Positions 13,801 to 25,700 of a stretch of 64,000 nucleotides of DNA are shown here, one piece after another. The position numbers and the translations under genes were made by a program. The DNA comes from Scolanthus callimorphus (Eukaryota; Cnidaria; Anthozoa; Actiniaria; Edwardsiidae), in assembly GCA_033964015.1 (NCBI GenBank), contig CM066916.1, forward strand, positions 32,691,404 through 32,755,403. The letters run 5' to 3'. Below the pieces are notes generated by a model, which ran no database searches, was not told where the DNA came from, and worked only from the letters and a program-made list of their open reading frames with translations. The first letter of the stretch is position 1, and every line of letters starts with the position of its first letter.

Positions 13801-16800
13801 CTTGTTCCCAAACCAAATCTAGACACATCTACTAATTTCTCCGCCGCTGGGTATCTCGCCATTTTACAGATCACATGCGCCACGTTGAGATTCCAATTAC
13901 TGTCTGCGCATATTGAGCTCCAAACGCCGTTCAGATTCACCTCGACTCGGCCCTCCCCTGTGTTGGTTGAGCCTTGGTCTACTAGCCGAACTGAGGATAA
14001 GATAAGTCCCTGGATTATAAACCCACTGGCCGATATCAGCATGCATATTTTCTACCTCCTCATTACGACATCACATTTGCATAAAACTTTGATCTCTTCT
14101 GTCAGGAGTGATATGCACTTTAAGGTTATTCCCCTGTTTTGCACGGCGCACTTTATTCTGCACATAGACGCGCGATCAATTCGTTCGAAATGATCAAATT
14201 TGAGCGATAAAGACTAAGAAAAAGTCGTTTTTTGGGGGGATATTGCGCGAAAACAAGATTTGGCACCCCATTTTTTATTTTACCATTTTGATAAGATTAT
14301 CATTTTCCTGATATAAAAAAAGTTTAAAGAAATTCTAAATTCTAAATTCCAATTACCACGAGCGGTGCGAATGTTTTTGCACATTTTCAAGAGTAGCGTC
14401 AACACACATAGAAAATCAACGTTTCCGATGTTCGTCCTTGGTAGTGAAGCATCCAACAGTTATGTTCAAACTTGCAAGCAAACTGGACTGCTTCATTAGT
14501 GAGCATTTTATCATTTTTTTAATGTTTCACGTAATCCTTCATAAAATAGCCCTCAGGCACTAAAAATGGGGCATGTTTCTGCCATCACAGTTTCTAAACA
14601 AACATGGGCACCCCCTCTTTTTTTCATATCTTATATACTAAATAGTGAATAGACAAATTAAGAAAGAAATTCTACGACAAGTTTTATTTCAGGGGAATTA
14701 ACTTAAAGCTAACTATCTTAACCCTCAAGTCGTGACACTTCCCCGTTAAAGCTGTAATGTTCCATTGTCGCTGATTTACCCATTCTCGTACCCAGAACTC
14801 CCCAGCTCGTCTGCTCGCAGGCTCTGGGGACATCCATTTGAGGACCGTCGCTGATTGGCTGATTTTGAGCGTTGGAGCATGCGCTGAAAGGTCTTTCCCT
14901 CAGCGGCTCAATCTCGTACCCAGAGCCCGTCATCTTTTGGCCAGCGGCAAGACTCAGGGCTCTGGGGGAATCGATTTTTTAAAACCCAGATTCTGGGTTT
15001 CCGGTTTGATTGTTGTATGAAAGTTCGTTACGTTTTGGACGTACCACGCATGCTCACAAATCGGATTCCCCCAGAGCCCTGAATCTTGCCGCTGGCCAAA
15101 GATGACGGGCTCTGGGTACGAGATTGTCAGCGGCTCTGCCAACCTCGTCCCCAGGGTCTTCTCGGTCGTTTTTCAAAATGGCGGTTGACTCGGGAGAAGA
15201 CACTGGGTGAGGCTGAGTCACATGACCGTTTCGAAACAAAGGACAAACCTCGTTCCCATGTTTTCAAACAGTGGTCATGTGTTGGTCATGTGACTCAGCC
15301 TCCCCAGGGTCTTCTCCCGACTCAACCGCCATTTTGAAAAACGACCGAGAAGACCCTGGGGACGAGGTTGCGGCTCTGCATGCGTCAGTGGCTGTCACCA
15401 GAGGTTACGAGCCGGGGAGCTCTGGGTTCAAGCATGTGATTTACCTTTGAGCGTGTTAATACATTTAACTCCTGCGTCTTCTCTGTGGCCACAATTTTCA
15501 TTACCCCACCCCCGAAAGGGGCAATCTGCTAGGCGGGTCTCGGTCCCAGCACACTTCACATCATCCATCCAAATGTTCCCAGTTCCTTGACCAAAACTGG
15601 CTTTTCGAGTTACCACCAGCGCGCCAACCACGTGACCCAGCTGGCGGCAAACTACATCCCCGTCCTTCGTATCCCAAGAATCGTCGCAAACTGTCCCCCA
15701 GGCCCCAGCGTGGTAGATCTCTACGCGGCCTTCATACTGAATCTTACCGTTCACCAAGCGGATATCTCCTTCTTTTGCGGTAGGTTCAACGTGAAGTTGT
15801 GTGCCGTGTAGCAAATGTGAATATGAGATGAATTGTGAAGTTATGATGAGATGCTAATGGCATCATAACTTCACAATTCATCTCCTTCTTTTGCTGCAAG
15901 TGAGGAGGATTACCACTGTATGCATTGCTACGCGACCTCAAAATTCAATGTTGCGATGGGCGATTTTTAGCCGTCAATCAATTCCAAAACGTTGGATTCG
16001 GCTACTTCAGAGGGCCGACATTGATTCCAAAATCAACCAAAATGGTTTTAGCTATCCATTGGTTTCCTTGACTCGAAGGTTTAACTTTCTGGTTCAAGAA
16101 AATTGACATTACAATTTTCTTGCGTAAAATCGCAATTCACCCGACAGTGAATTTGAGGTCGCGTAGCAATGCATACAGTGGTAAATAGACCTTTTCCGCA
16201 AGAGCGGGGGCGCTGTGGATGTGCTTGGTTGTTGCCCTATAAACTGTGCAGTGGCACTCATGCAGAATTTTCTCATTTTCACTCATTTTCTTGCAATGCA
16301 TGGAAAAATTGATTCATATGGATAACTGTACGCTTGAATGCCAGTTAGGAAAGTCAACCACAGGGTCCCCGCTCAAGTGGAAGAGGTCTATTGAGCAGAG
16401 AATTCGCCATTTCGGGTTCAAGGGTGGAAATATGAAATAGACGTTTCTGGTTGCCCTAAATGTGAAACAATTTCAAAAATGCCAATTCGCAATCCAATTT
16501 CATCCACTCGATAACACATGAAAATACTCTAAAGTTGTAATTATCTGGCAGTGGAAGGGTTATTTAACAAACCGAGACGATTATTTTGCTCATTTCTTGT
16601 TACCTTAATTATCCCTAAAATCGTGACACGGTCACTATCCCCTTAAATTGCAATCCAATTCCATCCACTCGATACTGATGCAATAAATAATCCAATTTGC
16701 AAGACTTATCTGACAGTTTGAAATGAGTTATTTGACAAACATAAACGATAATGCTGTTTGTTTTTTTGTGAATTGACGGGCTGCATGTTAAGCTAACTAA

Positions 16801-17738
16801 AGTGCCAAAGAAAAACACTAAATCGTGGCTCTCCTTTTTAAAATATTCACATAACGCTGAATGCTTAATTGAGAAAATGCGCTCCAACACGCCTGGATTA
16901 ATGACACAACTAAAACCGAACGTCAAGTGTTTTACTTTTAAAATAATAAAAATGCTATGCTTAACATGAAACTCGCCAGGGCCCGTACAAAAAGAACTAA
17001 ATACCAATGGCTGTTGAACACACAATTGATACAACAATACGGTTCGGAAAAGAAACGAGGCTCCAAAACTTAAAGTAACAAAATAAAGGGATGTTTTACG
17101 AATGCAAAACGAAAAAAAATTAGTCCCCCACTGTGGACCCTTTTGTGCGATGCAAAGCCTGGGACTTCAGAAATCGCGAAAAAGCTTGGGATCAGACGAA
17201 ATACAAAGGTTATATGAGAAAATTTCAAGAAAGAAAATGGGGAGAAAAACGTATTGGTATTCAGGAAAATTTCGCCGTGAGACAGGAGTGAAAAATCTTG
17301 AGACTCCCGGCAAAACCAAGAGAGTTGATGTCACTGGTTTTAGAAAAGAAAAGAATACTTGTGATTCGCTAGGGTGATTCAAGCGAGCCTTAAATACGAA
17401 CTTTATCACCTTAATCCTGGCAGTTTCTTTTACAAACGTTATGAAAAGTTCTTATTTGTACAATACAAAAAAACTTCATTAGCAGAAAGGGAGCTCAAGA
17501 CTATGTCATGAGGCAAAGTGAAAAAACATGGAATTAGAACATGCGCTTATGAAGTCTTTGCTTCGTGGTCACGCGAGGAATTGACAAACATGTTCATTTG
17601 CCTAATGTCCAAAGCAACGCTTAGGTATATATTTTACCCTAATGGTATATCATATAAATACTCACCATTTCTTTCATGAAGACCACTAGCGACGAAGAAA
17701 AACAACGCGAAAAACAACACATTGAGAAAAGGACTCAT
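4805..17738 (-). CDS. SRCR-domain secreted or membrane protein (partial, 9 exons)
   Basis: Scavenger-receptor cysteine-rich proteins bind microbial or extracellular ligands outside the cell; the family is established, the ligand here is unknown. Exons in order: 17738-17666, 15771-15445, 13990-13670, 12877-12560, 12037-11898, 10921-10756, 7140-6823, 5752-5438, 4959-4805. Together they give 711 in-frame codons. Exon 1 encodes a signal peptide (starts [16 protein letters not shown]). Domain starts read V-R-L-V-N/D or similar. Domains 1, 2, 3, 5 and 6 each fill one phase-1 exon. Domain 4 (residues 347-448) is split by a phase-0 intron after G-Y-P-G-L, and domain 7 has only its first half before the same kind of split. 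Domain 1 has six cysteines; domains 3 and 6 have extra adjacent cysteines (CCARYGQ). No transmembrane segment or stop is seen, so the 3' end is missing. Introns carry many MITEs. A DMBT1-like protein is the closest general description. Confidence 0.88.
6192..6365. repeat. Poly-G tract and GGAATTCC-type repeat
   Basis: A run of about 18 G at 6237-6254 is followed by a segment with ggaattccaggggagagg and ccctcgaccccctggtg. Related segments occur at 26480-26712 and 33550-33790. It lies in an SRCR intron. Confidence 0.55.
6484..6741. mobile_element. MITE family B, copy 1
   Basis: Terminal inverted repeats begin tagagcgg and end ccgctcta, with a subterminal cacatgactgtcgtgaaa. A second copy is at 40045-40277. 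A fragment of the same end lies at 6421-6455. Confidence 0.8.
7684..8036. mobile_element. MITE family C, two copies head-to-head
   Basis: Two copies face each other and form a palindrome with arms of about 170 bp centred near 7885. Family ends read cccagagctccccggctcg and the body contains gccgtcgctgattgg. This palindrome is the left flank of the foldback array that follows. Confidence 0.75.
8037..8252. repeat. Ten-copy short tandem array, left arm
   Basis: Ten copies of gtcgcaatttgtaata are separated by 2-9 variable bases. The same array appears in reverse complement, with ten copies and largely mirrored spacers, at 8860-9079. Together they make the arms of a foldback element. Confidence 0.9.
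8253..8859. other. Unique spacer of the foldback element
   Basis: A 607 bp segment lies between the two inverted arrays. One open frame of 86 codons (8596-8856, plus) matches nothing recognised. No transposase is visible. Confidence 0.6.
8860..9079. repeat. Ten-copy short tandem array, right arm
   Basis: Ten copies of tattacaaattgcgac, the inverse of 8037-8252. Spacer variants such as ggagg and aacttt occur in mirrored order, so the arms diverged from, or are still homogenised with, each other as whole arms. Confidence 0.9.
9080..9186. mobile_element. MITE family C, end fragments
   Basis: Family C ends (ccccagagcctcccctgcga, gagctctgggtacgag, gagctctgggttcgag) close the right side of the foldback structure. 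The body of the MITE is missing. Confidence 0.65.
9251..9400. mobile_element. Palindromic MITE family F, copy 1
   Basis: Ends read attacacggtggcgcgaaga and its near complement; the centre is acgaacgagcgcaccgagtg. The arms cover about 70 bp each. A second copy is at 56227-56374. Confidence 0.8.
9764..9871. repeat. Palindromic element
   Basis: The arms attagatgttttttcatgta and complement enclose a centre with ccgagccccgcaggg. A related degenerate segment occurs near 34800-34930. Confidence 0.65.
10067..10200. repeat. Palindromic MITE
   Basis: The left arm actaaccgagagtgaaggca and the right arm are inverted copies; the inner arms ggttttggcgtatc and gatacgccaaaacc flank a short centre at 10130. 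Confidence 0.75.
11218..11612. mobile_element. MITE family G
   Basis: Ends read cctttaaaggggctgtgtca and tgatacagcccctttaagg. It is a 395 bp non-coding element in an SRCR intron, between exons 5 and 6 (the split domain 4). Confidence 0.75.
12921..13074. mobile_element. MITE family H, copy 1
   Basis: A palindrome with ends ccaaaatggcgac and gccattttac and inner arms ctcatgaaattatc and gaataatttcatg. A second copy is at 24281-24461. It begins about 45 bp upstream of the acceptor of SRCR exon 4. Confidence 0.75.
13082..13228. repeat. Palindromic MITE
   Basis: Arms ttcttacaaacacgag and cgagtgtttgtaagaa lie around actgataaaactctttcaag. The outer ends gcgtgctctctg and cagagagcacac match inverted. 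Confidence 0.75.
14909..15127. mobile_element. hAT-like MITE E, copy 1
   Basis: Ends read caatctcgtacccagagccc and gggctctgggtacgagattg. The host sequence cagcggct is duplicated at 14901-14908 and 15128-15135. An 8 bp duplication and ca...tg ends fit the hAT superfamily. A second copy is at 27124-27340. Confidence 0.75.
15139..15369. mobile_element. MITE D, copy 1
   Basis: Ends read aacctcgtccccagggtctt and aagaccctggggacgaggtt. The flanks gcggctctg are duplicated (15130-15138 and 15370-15378). A shorter related copy lies at 47432-47581. Confidence 0.75.
15823..15884. repeat. Hairpin just upstream of SRCR exon 2
   Basis: atgagatgaattgtgaagtt and its complement fold around a 15-base loop. 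It lies about 50 bp upstream of the exon 2 acceptor. A tctccttcttttgc string near the acceptor is repeated just beyond the hairpin. Confidence 0.65.
15911..16183. mobile_element. MITE family I
   Basis: Inverted ends of about 37 bp begin taccactgtatgcattgcta and continue cgcgacctcaaaattca. It lies in SRCR intron 1. Confidence 0.85.
16470..16770. repeat. Two copies of conserved-core repeat J
   Basis: The core caatccaatttcatccactc, then a variable part, then gttatttaacaaacc, occurs at 16490-16600 and again at 16650-16745. Other copies are at 28382-28623 and 57718-57906. Confidence 0.65.
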
Positions 17739-18428
17739 TATATGCAACTGAAGACACTCTAATGCGGAGATCTACAGTTGTAAGGATGCTCTGTTTTGTT
17801 TTGTTTCATTGTTGTTTCGAATCTGTTAAGCGGTAGATTTCGCTTTAACGAGCTTTCACTAAGATACTCTTGTTATGAGAGTCGTGACCTCCTATTCAAA
17901 TATGACATTATAAGTAGATTGTAAGTGTTGATTTGAAAAAACTTGACGAAAAACGAAGCATTTTTCGTGGCTGTTCGGGCACACCCGACTGAGATCTGCA
18001 ACGCGAGTTCAAATTTTACAAAGCTTAGTGCAGCGATCAGGAAGTCGGTTCTCCGAGATAATTTAGCTAGTGAGGTCTTTCTCTCCTGTAAACAAGTTTA
18101 TATTTGGACATTTCTTTTCCGTAAAATTGCCTGTCAAAATGGACATCGTGGGCACTTTTCGAAGCTGTTAACATCCAGAACCAGTTACTATAATAGTTCC
18201 AGTGGTGGTCCTGGACCCTCTGTATCAACTAGACTAGGCTAACTCAGTTATTACTAAATTTACAGCTAAAATCGTTTTGTTTGCGTCCTGTTTCGCCTGG
18301 TGCAGTTCCCTGGCTTTCCGTCTCGATGTTTTATATTTCAGGGGGAAGCCAGTTGACTGCAAGGGAAAAATTTTATTGGTTCAGATAATTTAATTGGCGG
18401 AACAGCAAAGCCAAAAATACAGAAAAGC

Positions 18429-18692
18429 TAAAAAATACAGCAAAGCTAAATTTTTTATTTATTTTATTTTTATTTTATTTTTTATTTATCTTATTTTCTT
18501 TTAATTCTATTATTGTAATTTTTACTACTATTTTAATATTTTTATTGTACGTAAAAAATACAGCAAAGCTAAAAATACAGCAAAGCTAAATTTTTTATTT
18601 TATTTTATTTTATTTTTATTTTTTATTTATCTTATTTTCTTTAATTCTATTATTGTAATTTTTACTACTATTTTAATATTTTTATTGTACGT
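18429..18692. repeat. Tandem duplication of an AT-rich unit
   Basis: Two copies of about 125-140 bp each start with aaaaaatacagcaaagctaa and end with atatttttattgtacg. The second has one extra starter motif. Confidence 0.85.
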
Positions 18693-18794
18693 TTTAATGA
18701 TTTTAGATATCTTGTAATAACTTGTATTTTTCATAGGAATTTTAATCTAGGCCATGTTATCACCAATTGTAAATATCTTATCAGTTATTCCATT

Positions 18795-18893
18795 TTAAAC
18801 TATTGATATGATATATCACTGTAAAGCGCCACTGGATTTTAGTAGAAGTGGCGCTATATAAATTGATTATTATTATTATTATTATTATTAAAA
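18795..18893 (+). repeat. Retroposon-type 3' tail with (TTA)n
   Basis: taaagcgccactggattt is followed by tggcgctatataaattga and a run of att repeats at about 18868-18890. Such gcgctatataaa-plus-microsatellite tails are typical of short or non-LTR retroposon ends in marine invertebrates; the family was not identified. Confidence 0.55.
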
Positions 18894-19707
18894 ATCAAAA
18901 CATAAGTTGATGTTTTGAAAACGCCATAGGTTGCAATGCAACAGTTTTAGCGGTAGTAGAACTTACCCTCATCCCTAAGAACAATAAATTGATTTCTTAA
19001 GGTAAAGGAGTAGAGTGGAAATCATGGGAAGCTGCGGCCTCTGTCAGATGTTAGAGACAACAACACAGAAGATTTTGTGTGGAAATTAATTCTTACGCTT
19101 TCCCGGGCATTGGTTTTCTACAGTACAAATAACTCTTCATTTTTGGTCTGTAAAATTAGCTTGGTGACCTTTAGGGAGAAGAGATTTTAGCGCTATAAAT
19201 AAGTGGAGATTTTAGTAAATAAATTACCATAATTCATATATGTTGCTATAGCAACGATATGACACCAGCTAAAATTGATGGAAAACTGACATTTTGTAGG
19301 GTCCGTAAAAATTGTAAATAATTGTAATGTATTTTAATAAAAAATTATTTTGTAATGTTGCAAGTCGCTGATTGGCAGGATTTACTAGGCATGCGCAGTG
19401 GTTCCTGTTTTGGAGGGTCTTCTTCATACATTTGAAGGACATCGCTCAGTTTCCGCATGCAACGAATCGACCAATCAGAGCTTAGCGGTTCTCTATGGGA
19501 CAAAAATGTACTTAGGGGGGTCAGCTCGGAGGGACAAGAAATCCGCAATAAAAGAACGGACGAGCAGCGCAAAACAACAGCTTTTCCGGCGCACCAGAGA
19601 GAGAAGACGGAGTGAGAGAGAGAGAATTTTCTAACGAACGACACGGCATTACCATCCCACTAAAACATGCCAACAATGCAAGAAACCGCAGTGGAAACGA
19701 AAACTCC

Positions 19708-22700
19708 ATGTTTTCTACGCTGGCAAGTCAGAAGGCAGAGGTCGACTGCGAGATTCAGCAGAGGAGTTTCGGTTCGAGGGAAGTCGGAGACGAACCGAAG
19801 GAAATTACCGAAAGCCCCACTTGCGGGACAAGCAGCGAGGGCGATTCGCCAAGAGAAAAAATCCATTCTTCTACCAATTCCAGGTTAGTACTTAACTTAA
19901 ACCAAGCCACTCCACTCTCCAGTACGGTAAAAATGATTTAGCGTTCGAATGCCGATTCATCGGCCTTTTCGCCCTACCCAACGCATTAGCAATTAAATTC
20001 TTTTTACCTCTTCCTAGCGCTATTTAGTTTGTGACTATACTTCCATTTCCTTTGGCACTGGACAATTTAACTGTGAATTTGGGTTTACCCGCTATATTAG
20101 AAGCGATAATTTTAAGTATTTGTATATTATTTCTATAGAAGTAAATAATAATAATTCCAAGCATTTGTATTTTATTTTTATAGAAGTAAATGATATTTTC
20201 AAGTATTTGTATCTATTATAGAACTAAATAATAATTCCAATTTCTGAAACAATTTTCTTTTTCACTAGTAAAAGTAAGAATAATGCATTGAATAATTTAC
20301 AACTAAATAATTTACAACTAAATACCAGACACGATTTGGATAAAACCTAATAAGGGGAAATTCGTGATAAATCTTATAGTATTTCTACAATGTTTTAAAT
20401 ATTTCCCGAATGGCTAGCTTTTAGAGGCAAGTGTTGGATAGGTAACACAGGCCCGAAGGTTTATAGTTCCTTACTGTTTCAGATAGAGTAATAAAAGCCC
20501 CTTATATGATTTATAGTGAACAGCGCAATACAGCCACAAATACATAGACAAAAAATATATTTTTTTACACTGCTGTAATTTCCTGAATAGATAGTAATTG
20601 GTGTTATTTCGTGAAAAAAGTTACTCATTACCATTTGAAGAGATCCATGCAAATATTCGCGTCATTCTTCGAAGCCGCTATAAGGCCCCATGACCGTGTT
20701 TGAAATACCCCTTCTAAAGTTATATATTTTAATTTAATACTACTTTCGATACTTGCGAAATAATATTCTTAATTTTCCAAAGAAAATAAATAAAAGTTAG
20801 AATATCGGTCGTGAAATTAAAGAAACCTTGTATGAATTCAGCAAAAAGCAAGGCCTTTTAACTGCGCATTCCGATAGATGTCAGACGTCAATCAATCATT
20901 AGTATTCAAAATCACCAAAAAATATTTTTCTTTTAACTCATGGATATGCAAGGCAAACAAACGAGTTATTGTGGGGGCTGTGTCTCCCGCTCGCGCCAGT
21001 GGTCGCACGATATCTACCTAATTCAGGTCAATTACCAAGTCATTTTAGAATAAACTTACTTAGGCCTTGGGTAAACATCGAATTAGAGTCGTGTCGAATA
21101 CATTTAAAACAATAGATAATTTGCTATTTGAAAGTGAAATGAGTCGGTATCTTTTGAAACTAATGTAATCGACGCGACTTTAATTCGACGTATGCCCTAG
21201 GCCTTATACTTAGTACAAACGTCGATCTTACTTCTAGTTGTAACAATTTACTCTACTGTATTTCTGTTATTTGATATACAAAAAGCAATAATTTCGAAGG
21301 ACATTGGAGCAATAGTTTGAAACAACATATCGCAAAAAAAAGGGGGCAATAAGTCTGATTTTAAGGTTACTGAGAACCTTCGCGCACGTGTTCGGAAAAA
21401 AAATCATACACGTCCTTAGTTTAACCAAAACATATCAACCTATATATCGTTGGAAAGCTTATAGAATGGACTAGCGAACTATGGCAAAAAGAATTATTTT
21501 TTTCATAATTAGAAATTTTTTTAAGGTTTTATTAAAAATTCGGGTGTGAGAGTTTCAAGAGATAACGCTGACGAACTGCTAGACCTTGACTCCCAAGTAA
21601 CACATTGTTTTAATCCTTAAAGGTGTTTCTCAAAAACCGTGTCTGCGTTTTTTTAAATTTTGCTTTGCTCAAAAGTTATCGAACTTTTAAATTTCGAAGG
21701 TCAAATTTTGTAGAATTTTCACGCTCTAAAAATTTAAAAAATTCATAACTGTTGAACTAAACAAAATTTAAAAAATCGCAGACACGGTTTTTGAGAAACA
21801 CCTTTAAGGATTAAAACAATGTGTTACTTGGGAGTCATGGTCCAGCAGTTCGACAGCATTAGCTCGTGAAAATAGCACACCAAAATATTTCATCAATGCT
21901 TTAAAAAAAAATACAGGTATCAATAAGTGATTTCTTTTTGCCATAGCCCGCTAGTCCATTCTATAAGCTTTCCAACGATATATAGGTTGACATATTTTGG
22001 TTAAACTAAGGACGTGTATGATTTTTTTTTCGAACAACGTGCGCGAAGGTTCTCAGTAACCTTAAGAAAGAAAGAAAGAAGCATTTGAAAGTAGCAATAA
22101 GTGCGACTCCAGTTCTAGTCTAGTTCGAGTTCCTAATACAAATGCGCCCGAAACGCTCCTCTATATTCTGAATTTTTCCTATAAATCTTTATCTTACTTT
22201 TACGAGTGCTGAATAAAGATGTTGTTGTTGTTGTAAAGCACGTACTAAAATCGTTGCTTCCCACTCGGAATTTTTCAAAACATGATTTTTGATTGGGTTC
22301 CTCCTGTTTCGCCAGTCAAGCCATCTAAGCCAATCAGGTTGTTTGCCCTGTTTCACGTACTGCAGTGAACTGGGTTTTCGTCGCGGCAAAGCCACGCTAC
22401 TGCACTAGGCGAACAAGGCGAGGATCTGATTGGCTTGGGGAGTTTGACTAGCGGAACAGAAAAATCCCAAACCCAAAGCAACCGCGCAGCGCGAAACTAC
22501 AGCAGATTTCGTATGACTGTGAAAAGTTCCGCGACAAAGTTGTACCACTCCGCGACCGTGTCCGCGCCGCGACTACGCGGTTTCGTTCGGTATCTACAGC
22601 AGGCCAGGTTCCGTACCGGCACCGCGACAGTACCGCGCCGTGTCACGGTACTTTTCACAGTCATTTGAAATCGGCTCTATGTGAAACGACTTAAACTATT

Positions 22701-25700
22701 AACAAGGTTAATTTTTCTTAGCGAGGAAGAGGCCGGTCCTGATGAAAGTTGGTATTTGGCTGCCTCAATCCTCCTAGCCCTGAAGAACTCGTCAGAGGCA
22801 CGGATACAGGCTGCAGCTAACGGGAGCGTGTCTCTTGATGACTTGTCAGTCTCTCAATCGCAACACACACAGGCTGATGAAAGCTCAAACAGCTCACTTC
22901 CCGACACATACGAGGTAGCACAATTAACCATTCTCGTACCCAGAGCTCCCCGGCTCGTCTGCTCGCAGGGGAGGCTCTGGGGACATCCATTTGAGGGCCG
23001 TCGCTGATTGGCTGATTTTCAGTATTGGAGCATGCGTTGAAAGGTCTTTCTCTCTGCGGCTCTGTATTAAATTTCGCGCATGCGCCAGTGGCTGTCACCA
23101 GAACCTCCCCGCGAGGAGACGAGCCGGGGAGGTCTGGGTTCGAGAATGCACAATTAACACGCTATTTAACAATTATTCCTCGAGCCCAAATGGGCTATTG
23201 ACTCAGAGGCCACGAGGGCGAGAGGAATAATTGTTTTAGTCAAATCACACTAGTAGGTCAATTTGTATAGCCAAAAACGTTTTCTGGTCTGGGCATTTGC
23301 CATATTATTGCTTTCAAATCCGACACTTTTCGCTACTAGTAGGCTATAACTTATAGCCTATTAGTAGCTCAACCAATCAGAACGCAGCATTGACAATAGA
23401 CCACTAAGTGTGATTTGACTCCCACCCCAGTGCTCGAGGACAATCAGTTATCAATTAGTTGTCAAATAGTCAATGAATTTGATATTCATAAATCGTTTCT
23501 CTCTTTCTCCCGTCCACGTCCACACTACACCGTTTTCAAACGAAAACGGATACTTTGTGCTCCGGATATGGCTATCGTCCACACTACAACGCCGAAAAAC
23601 GATCACCGAAAACGGATCAATCCGAAAACGCTCTCCAGAGTGGAGCGATTTGAAAACGGAGCTGTTTGAAAACGCTGTTTTCTAGTGTGGACGGGTGAAA
23701 ACGATAAAACCGATGACGTCACCACAGCAAACCCGACCAATTTCGCGGGCCAACAGATCGAAATACGCATGCGTTGAGCTTGTTTGGGCATGCGCACTGA
23801 ATGCATAAGAGCGTTTTCGTACAGATACGCGTTGTGGACGGGCAAAAACGATACGAAAACGGTGTAGTGTGGACGGGGTCTACAACGTTTCACCTTATCG
23901 TAAAATAATTTTAACTTGTGTTGTTCATGACAGAGTGAGAAGCTGGACCTAGGATGCTCGCTTAATATTAACCCCTCTATTTCTTGTTCTTTGTCAAATA
24001 ACAGGGCTCTGTGGCTACAGTGGATCTCAATGAGGCATCTACTGAAGACAGCGATGACCAGGTATTCAATGCTATCAGAATAATGCCATTGACGAAGTCA
24101 TGACAATTTAAGATTTAACGGAACGAAGCTCTGACTTAAGTGCAAAATTTGTATCCCTTGAAGAGGCTTTCTCGCGTTTCTGTGGTACCAAAAATGGCGG
24201 CGAAGCATTGCATTTTGGGATGGTGAACGGGCTCCTTCAAGTATGCAAGGTTGCTCAAAGGATTTTCTCTGTGTTGTTTCGTCAGTATACACATATTTCC
24301 AAAATGGCTGACTGGCCCTTGATGCCTCGTACTCATGAAATTATTCTTTTGTTTTATGTTCACTCAAGCTCAAAGACAAAAGATAATTTCATGAGAGTGA
24401 GGCAACGAGGGCCAATGGAACAAAACGTCGCCATTTTGGAAAAAGGTGTATTGTCTGATACTTAATTAAAGAACCTCAAGCAGCCGCCATTTTGTCAGCC
24501 TAGCAACATAACGAGTCAGAGAAAGCATCCATTTCCATCGGCTGATTTAGGGAATATAGTGTAATATTTTCCTTTGAATTTGGCAAATCAAGTATTTAAA
24601 AATATTATTTAAAAATTATTTTTCGAGATCTCTACCTCTACTAATATCGAATGAAAACAATAACAAAGGAATCGCTCACTAGAGCCCCGCCATATTCTCT
24701 ATTTCTCAAACAGTAGATTTAAATAATCAAAACTGGCGGACACTTGCCTCAACATCTGAAAACCACTACGAATGGGCATTTTTCAACGTGACCTCTCCCC
24801 GTTTTCATTGCGTGAGAAGAGATAACACATTCACGCGCCAAATGCAATGAGCCGTGACGGCAAACGTCGTACCAGAGTCGCGCCGTTCCAATCCAAAATA
24901 GAAAGTTTTCTATTATAAAGTCTAATGAAGCGGCATCCTTTGAAAAAGAAAGGTTTGACAGAAGGAGTTCGTTGTTCGTAGGCCTAATTAATTTGGATTC
25001 TGATTGTCAAGAAAAGATCTAATTATCTTATAGTCAAACGTAAATGTCGGCAAACACCTCATGGCACGACTCATTGCATTCGACGCGTGAATATGTACTT
25101 GTCACAACTGAACAAGTTAGAGCGGGACTGTCACGGTACGCGCATGTGCGAATTTTGATCACTTTGGTCCGGGCCGGAACGATGGCTGTGAGAGGGAGGA
25201 ATTACTGGTAGAATCCGTTCAAATCTTGTTGTTTCGGGGTCCATCTACCCTTAATTCTTAACGGGTATTCTCTCCTGAGATCTCCTTAGTATCGTGACTA
25301 AATTTTGGAGTCGATGCAATATTTTTTGTCGTTTTAAATTGAATGAGACTCGAGCGTCATTTTCACTAATGGCTGCCCAACAAGAAAGGCCTAATCGAGG
25401 TCGTCCTTACGCCAAAATGGCTTGGGAACACAATAAAAGCAGGATCTGGATATCAAAAAGGGTCCACGAGACATGGAAATTGTTCAAGGGCTACGGTATC
25501 TTCACCTCAGACAACGATTTTGCAGCTCATTTGCCTAAAAAACCCTAAAAACTTACCATAATGTCGCCTCCTGACGAATGAACTCCAAATTATGTTTTCC
25601 CTGAGGCGACGTCGCGCGGGGCGTGGGTACTTTCCCGCGAAAACGAAGTGTCCCGTGATTGGTTTATTTAAACAGGGAATCCCCGTTTTGAATGATAGTT

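Larger units (their letters stand above)
14775..15434. mobile_element. MITE family C, interrupted by two nested insertions
   Basis: Family C ends are seen at 14775-14908 and 15370-15434. The body is split by element E (14909-15127) and element D (15139-15369). Removing both rejoins the family C sequence cagcggctctg...catgcgtcagtgg seen intact at 7800-7850. Confidence 0.8.
17739..19707. other. Divergent intergenic region, SRCR and glass-like genes
   Basis: Presumed 5' flanks of both genes. It is AT-rich, with a tandem duplication at 18429-18692 and a retroposon tail at 18795-18893. The GC-richer stretch 19360-19700 just before the glass-like start codon is the likely 5' untranslated region. 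No core promoter motif was assigned. Confidence 0.5.

Noticed and set aside
19612..19707. Upstream extension of glass-like exon 1
   Set aside because: The frame opens without a methionine codon; 19708 is the first ATG in that frame before the donor. A transcript start further upstream remains possible.
25294..25548. 84-codon frame in an intron of the glass-like gene
   Set aside because: Lies inside the inverted-end element 25117-25755, is not recognised and is not in frame with neighbouring exons.
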